This document shows, piece by piece, positions 61,776-64,000 of a stretch of DNA of 64,000 bases (its first letter is position 1; the number at the start of each line of letters is the position of its first letter). The position numbers and the translations under genes were made by a program. The notes below the pieces were generated by a model, which did not search any database, was not told the DNA's origin, and saw only the letters and a program-made list of their open reading frames with translations. The DNA is taken from the NCBI RefSeq assembly GCF_945859685.1, contig NC_079149.1, positions 24,773,118 to 24,837,117 on the forward strand. The letters run 5' to 3'. This stretch comes from Eupeodes corollae. Its lineage: Eukaryota; Arthropoda; Insecta; Diptera; Syrphidae.

Positions 61776-64000
61776 CTATTCAATGAAACGAAGGATACGA
61801 AAAAATAAAACACAAAATAAAACAAAATAAAACCAACCAACCATCATACACATACTTTTACTGTGTTGCGTTACAAAAGGATCAAATAAATTACAAAAAA
61901 AAAGGATTTTTAAAAAACAAAAATTCAAAAAAATAAGGATTCTATTTTTCTTCATATAAATATTCATCTGTAATGTGCAATCAATTTTGAGTTTTTGTCT
62001 GCTTACAAAAATAAAAACCAAAAAATTAAGTCATTTTACTAAAAAAAAATGATGTCCTTATTTCGTGTATACGAGTACATAATATATTTTTTAAAATATT
62101 CATAAAAATAAGAAACAATGGGTTTTTTTTGGGGAAAAACAAAAACATATTTTTCAACATACGAGTATTTGTTGTTTCGTAGTTAAAGGACACGGGAGCT
62201 GAATAATATTTAAAATTATAATAAATTCAAAATCATAAACATTAACACAAAATGATGCTCTATACGTACTAAGTTAGTAGAGAAGATACAACCAAAAGGA
62301 CATGCTATTTGTTTTTGCAACAATAAGAAAAACAAAAACAGAACATAACAGAAAAAAAGAGATAGAGAGACAGAGCATGCCTAGCTTTTTGTGCCTTAAA
62401 GCGTTTTTTGTTTTTTAATACTTTATGCTTTATGTATAGGTATAGACGTAGGTATATAATATATTTATTTATTATAAAATTTTCATATTCGTACATAATA
62501 ATTTATATATTGTTTTGATTAAGTTTATAGCATGCACACATACAAAAAATAGACTCTATTTGGCTGTTGTTTGTGGTGTCGTTATGATTCATCGCCACCC
62601 CTACTCATTATCATCGCCACCTCAAAACATATGGCGGCGCGCGTGAACTTAATTCAATTCAACATGCATTGAAATTATGTTTTAATATTCTAAGTCTCTT
62701 CATTTTTATTATCTATGTAAGGTACCTAGATGTAAATATTTTTGATTATTTATGATATCAAGCTTGTAGTGGGTTGACTTAATGATTTTTTAAGCGGTTG
62801 CAGAGCAAATGGCGATGGCGGTGGCGTTTTCGGCGGGGGAGGGGGAAGTGATGAATTTATGAAATTATTGCATATTTTTATTTAGTTTTGTTTTGAAACA
62901 AATTTATGTATCAATATTTTTCTATGATAATTTGTCATTTGAAAGCGTTTTTTTTTAGAGTACACTTAGAGAAAAACTGGAGGAATTTGAAGGAAATTTT
63001 GTGAATGAAAAAGTTTAGAGAAACCAGCAATGAATCCAATTAATATTATGAGTTTTTATTGAAATTCAAAGTTTTTTGGAGAATCTGCTATTTAATTGGA
63101 TTTAAAAAATTGGAATTTATCGTTCTATGTTTTCTATGTTTTTTTGTATCCCCTACTTTACATATTGACCCTGCAATTCTCTGAGGTGGAAGTTGCCTTC
63201 TATGGCTAATGGTTTGATAGTTTGGTGTTAATAAGGTTTAGACAAGTTATGTTAAATTGGTTGTTCTATGTTTCTACATTTGCCTATTTTCTATCAACTT
63301 AACGAAATATCTACATAGATCAGGTAACATTTTTGTCTACGGGGTAGTTCATGGTATATTGTAATTTTAAGGAACTTATGTTATTGAAAACAAGCAATAA
63401 ATTCAATAAATATTATGAGTTTATGTAAAAATCCTCAGATTATTTCATAGTTTTTTATTTAATTAGATTTAAAAAATTCAAATTAGTCGTTTTATATTTT
63501 CTATGTTTTTTAATATCCTCTTTTTCAAATTAATGGAACACTTCTCTGAGGTCGAAGTTACTTATGTCGCTTATGGTTCGATAGTTTGCTGTTTAAATCA
63601 GTTATTTTGAATTAAAAATTGTTCGTTTTATGTTTTTACAGATTTGGGGGTCAAATTTAATTATACGTCAAGTTTCAAGATTCAATAAGTTGCTATTAAT
63701 TTCTATGTTTTATGTTTACGCTTGCTTTGGTCCTTGTCTCTGGTAAATTGAGATAATTGCAATTTTGTCTTGCTACGTTTTTCATATTATGTTTTTGCAA
63801 ACAAATATTTTTAAATACAAACATTAAAGTCATTTGATTTAACATATATTAAGTAGAAACAAAACATAGAAAAGTAGAAAATCAACTTTTAAATAGCGAC
63901 ATTTAGTTCAATATAGAGTTTAAAATCGTCAGCGTACTGCTAAAGAGCTGCTTAGACCTAACATTTTCTGTAACATGTAAGCATTAATATTTTATAAAAG
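61776..64000. other. sei intron upstream of e1, continuing past window end
   Basis: AT-rich except a GC-richer patch at 62575-62850 with CATCGCCACC twice and its inverse GGCGATGGCGGTGGCG. No exon for S2-S3 is visible, so it must lie further up. The last kilobase is a diverged tandem repeat (separate entry). Confidence 0.55.
63020..63660. repeat. Diverged tandem repeat, unit about 362 bp
   Basis: AATATTATGAGTTT at about 63041 and 63403, then TAGATTTAAAAAATT-like, TTTTCTATGTTTTTT, CTCTGAGGT-GAAGTT and GTTTGATAGTTTG-like words, recur in order with the same spacing. Roughly two units; a third, weaker one may follow to 63790. Confidence 0.65.

Noticed and set aside
1..64000. LTR retrotransposons, endogenous viral sequences or CRISPR arrays
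   Set aside because: I saw no paired LTRs, gag/protease/integrase motifs, viral protein signatures or regularly spaced repeats.

Overview
The window is a gene-poor, AT-rich piece of an insect nuclear genome, most likely a brachyceran fly with a large, repeat-filled genome. The basis is 12 spliced exons of one recognisable potassium-channel gene, introns up to about 16 kb, CAG/CAA-encoded polyglutamine typical of fly proteins, and many Tc1/mariner, hAT, LINE and SINE relics. I cannot name the species. I see no bacterial, viral or CRISPR features and no second host gene.

The host gene is an ERG-type (Kv11, KCNH2-like) voltage-gated K+ channel, the orthologue of Drosophila seizure (sei). It lies on the minus strand and runs from 61775 down to a stop codon at 14518. 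Twelve exons join in one uninterrupted frame of 789 codons before the stop. In order they encode S4-S5, the extracellular turret, the pore helix with the SVGFGN filter, S6 and C-linker, the cyclic-nucleotide-binding homology domain, a linker, a Gly/Cys-rich segment, a coiled coil followed by polyglutamine, and a short C-terminus. Every proposed splice site has AG/GT borders and phases match at all 11 junctions. The N-terminal PAS domain and S1-S3 must lie beyond 64000. Very T-rich DNA downstream of the stop (about 12.3-14.5 kb, and again 5.3-7.7 kb) may hold the 3' UTR.

Almost everything else is mobile DNA in the introns and the 3' flank. (1) A tRNA-headed SINE of about 300 bp has six copies, four with clear 10-14 bp target duplications. 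(2) An RTE-like LINE has two copies; its last 34 bases, which include the end of its ORF, match the SINE 3' end at 29 of 34 positions, so the LINE probably mobilises the SINE. (3) A second non-LTR retrotransposon has four minus-strand fragments. (4) Tc1/mariner superfamily elements have intact inverted termini and TA duplications at 14979-16007, 52773-55135 and 57167-61304; the last two are swollen by nested insertions. (5) hAT relics lie at 1-709 and 26393-27300. (6) There are several MITE or foldback families. (7) A dispersed repeat of 1.0-1.4 kb with an internal degenerate tandem array has four copies, which I do not recognise.

The 56.7-61.3 kb intron separating the turret exon from the pore exon is almost wholly a Tc1 element that has taken up another transposon, two SINEs in opposite orientation and one long repeat. 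The opposed SINEs would fold into a hairpin in the channel pre-mRNA. The clearest new lead is the SINE-LINE pair; the second is the tandem-bearing repeat family.
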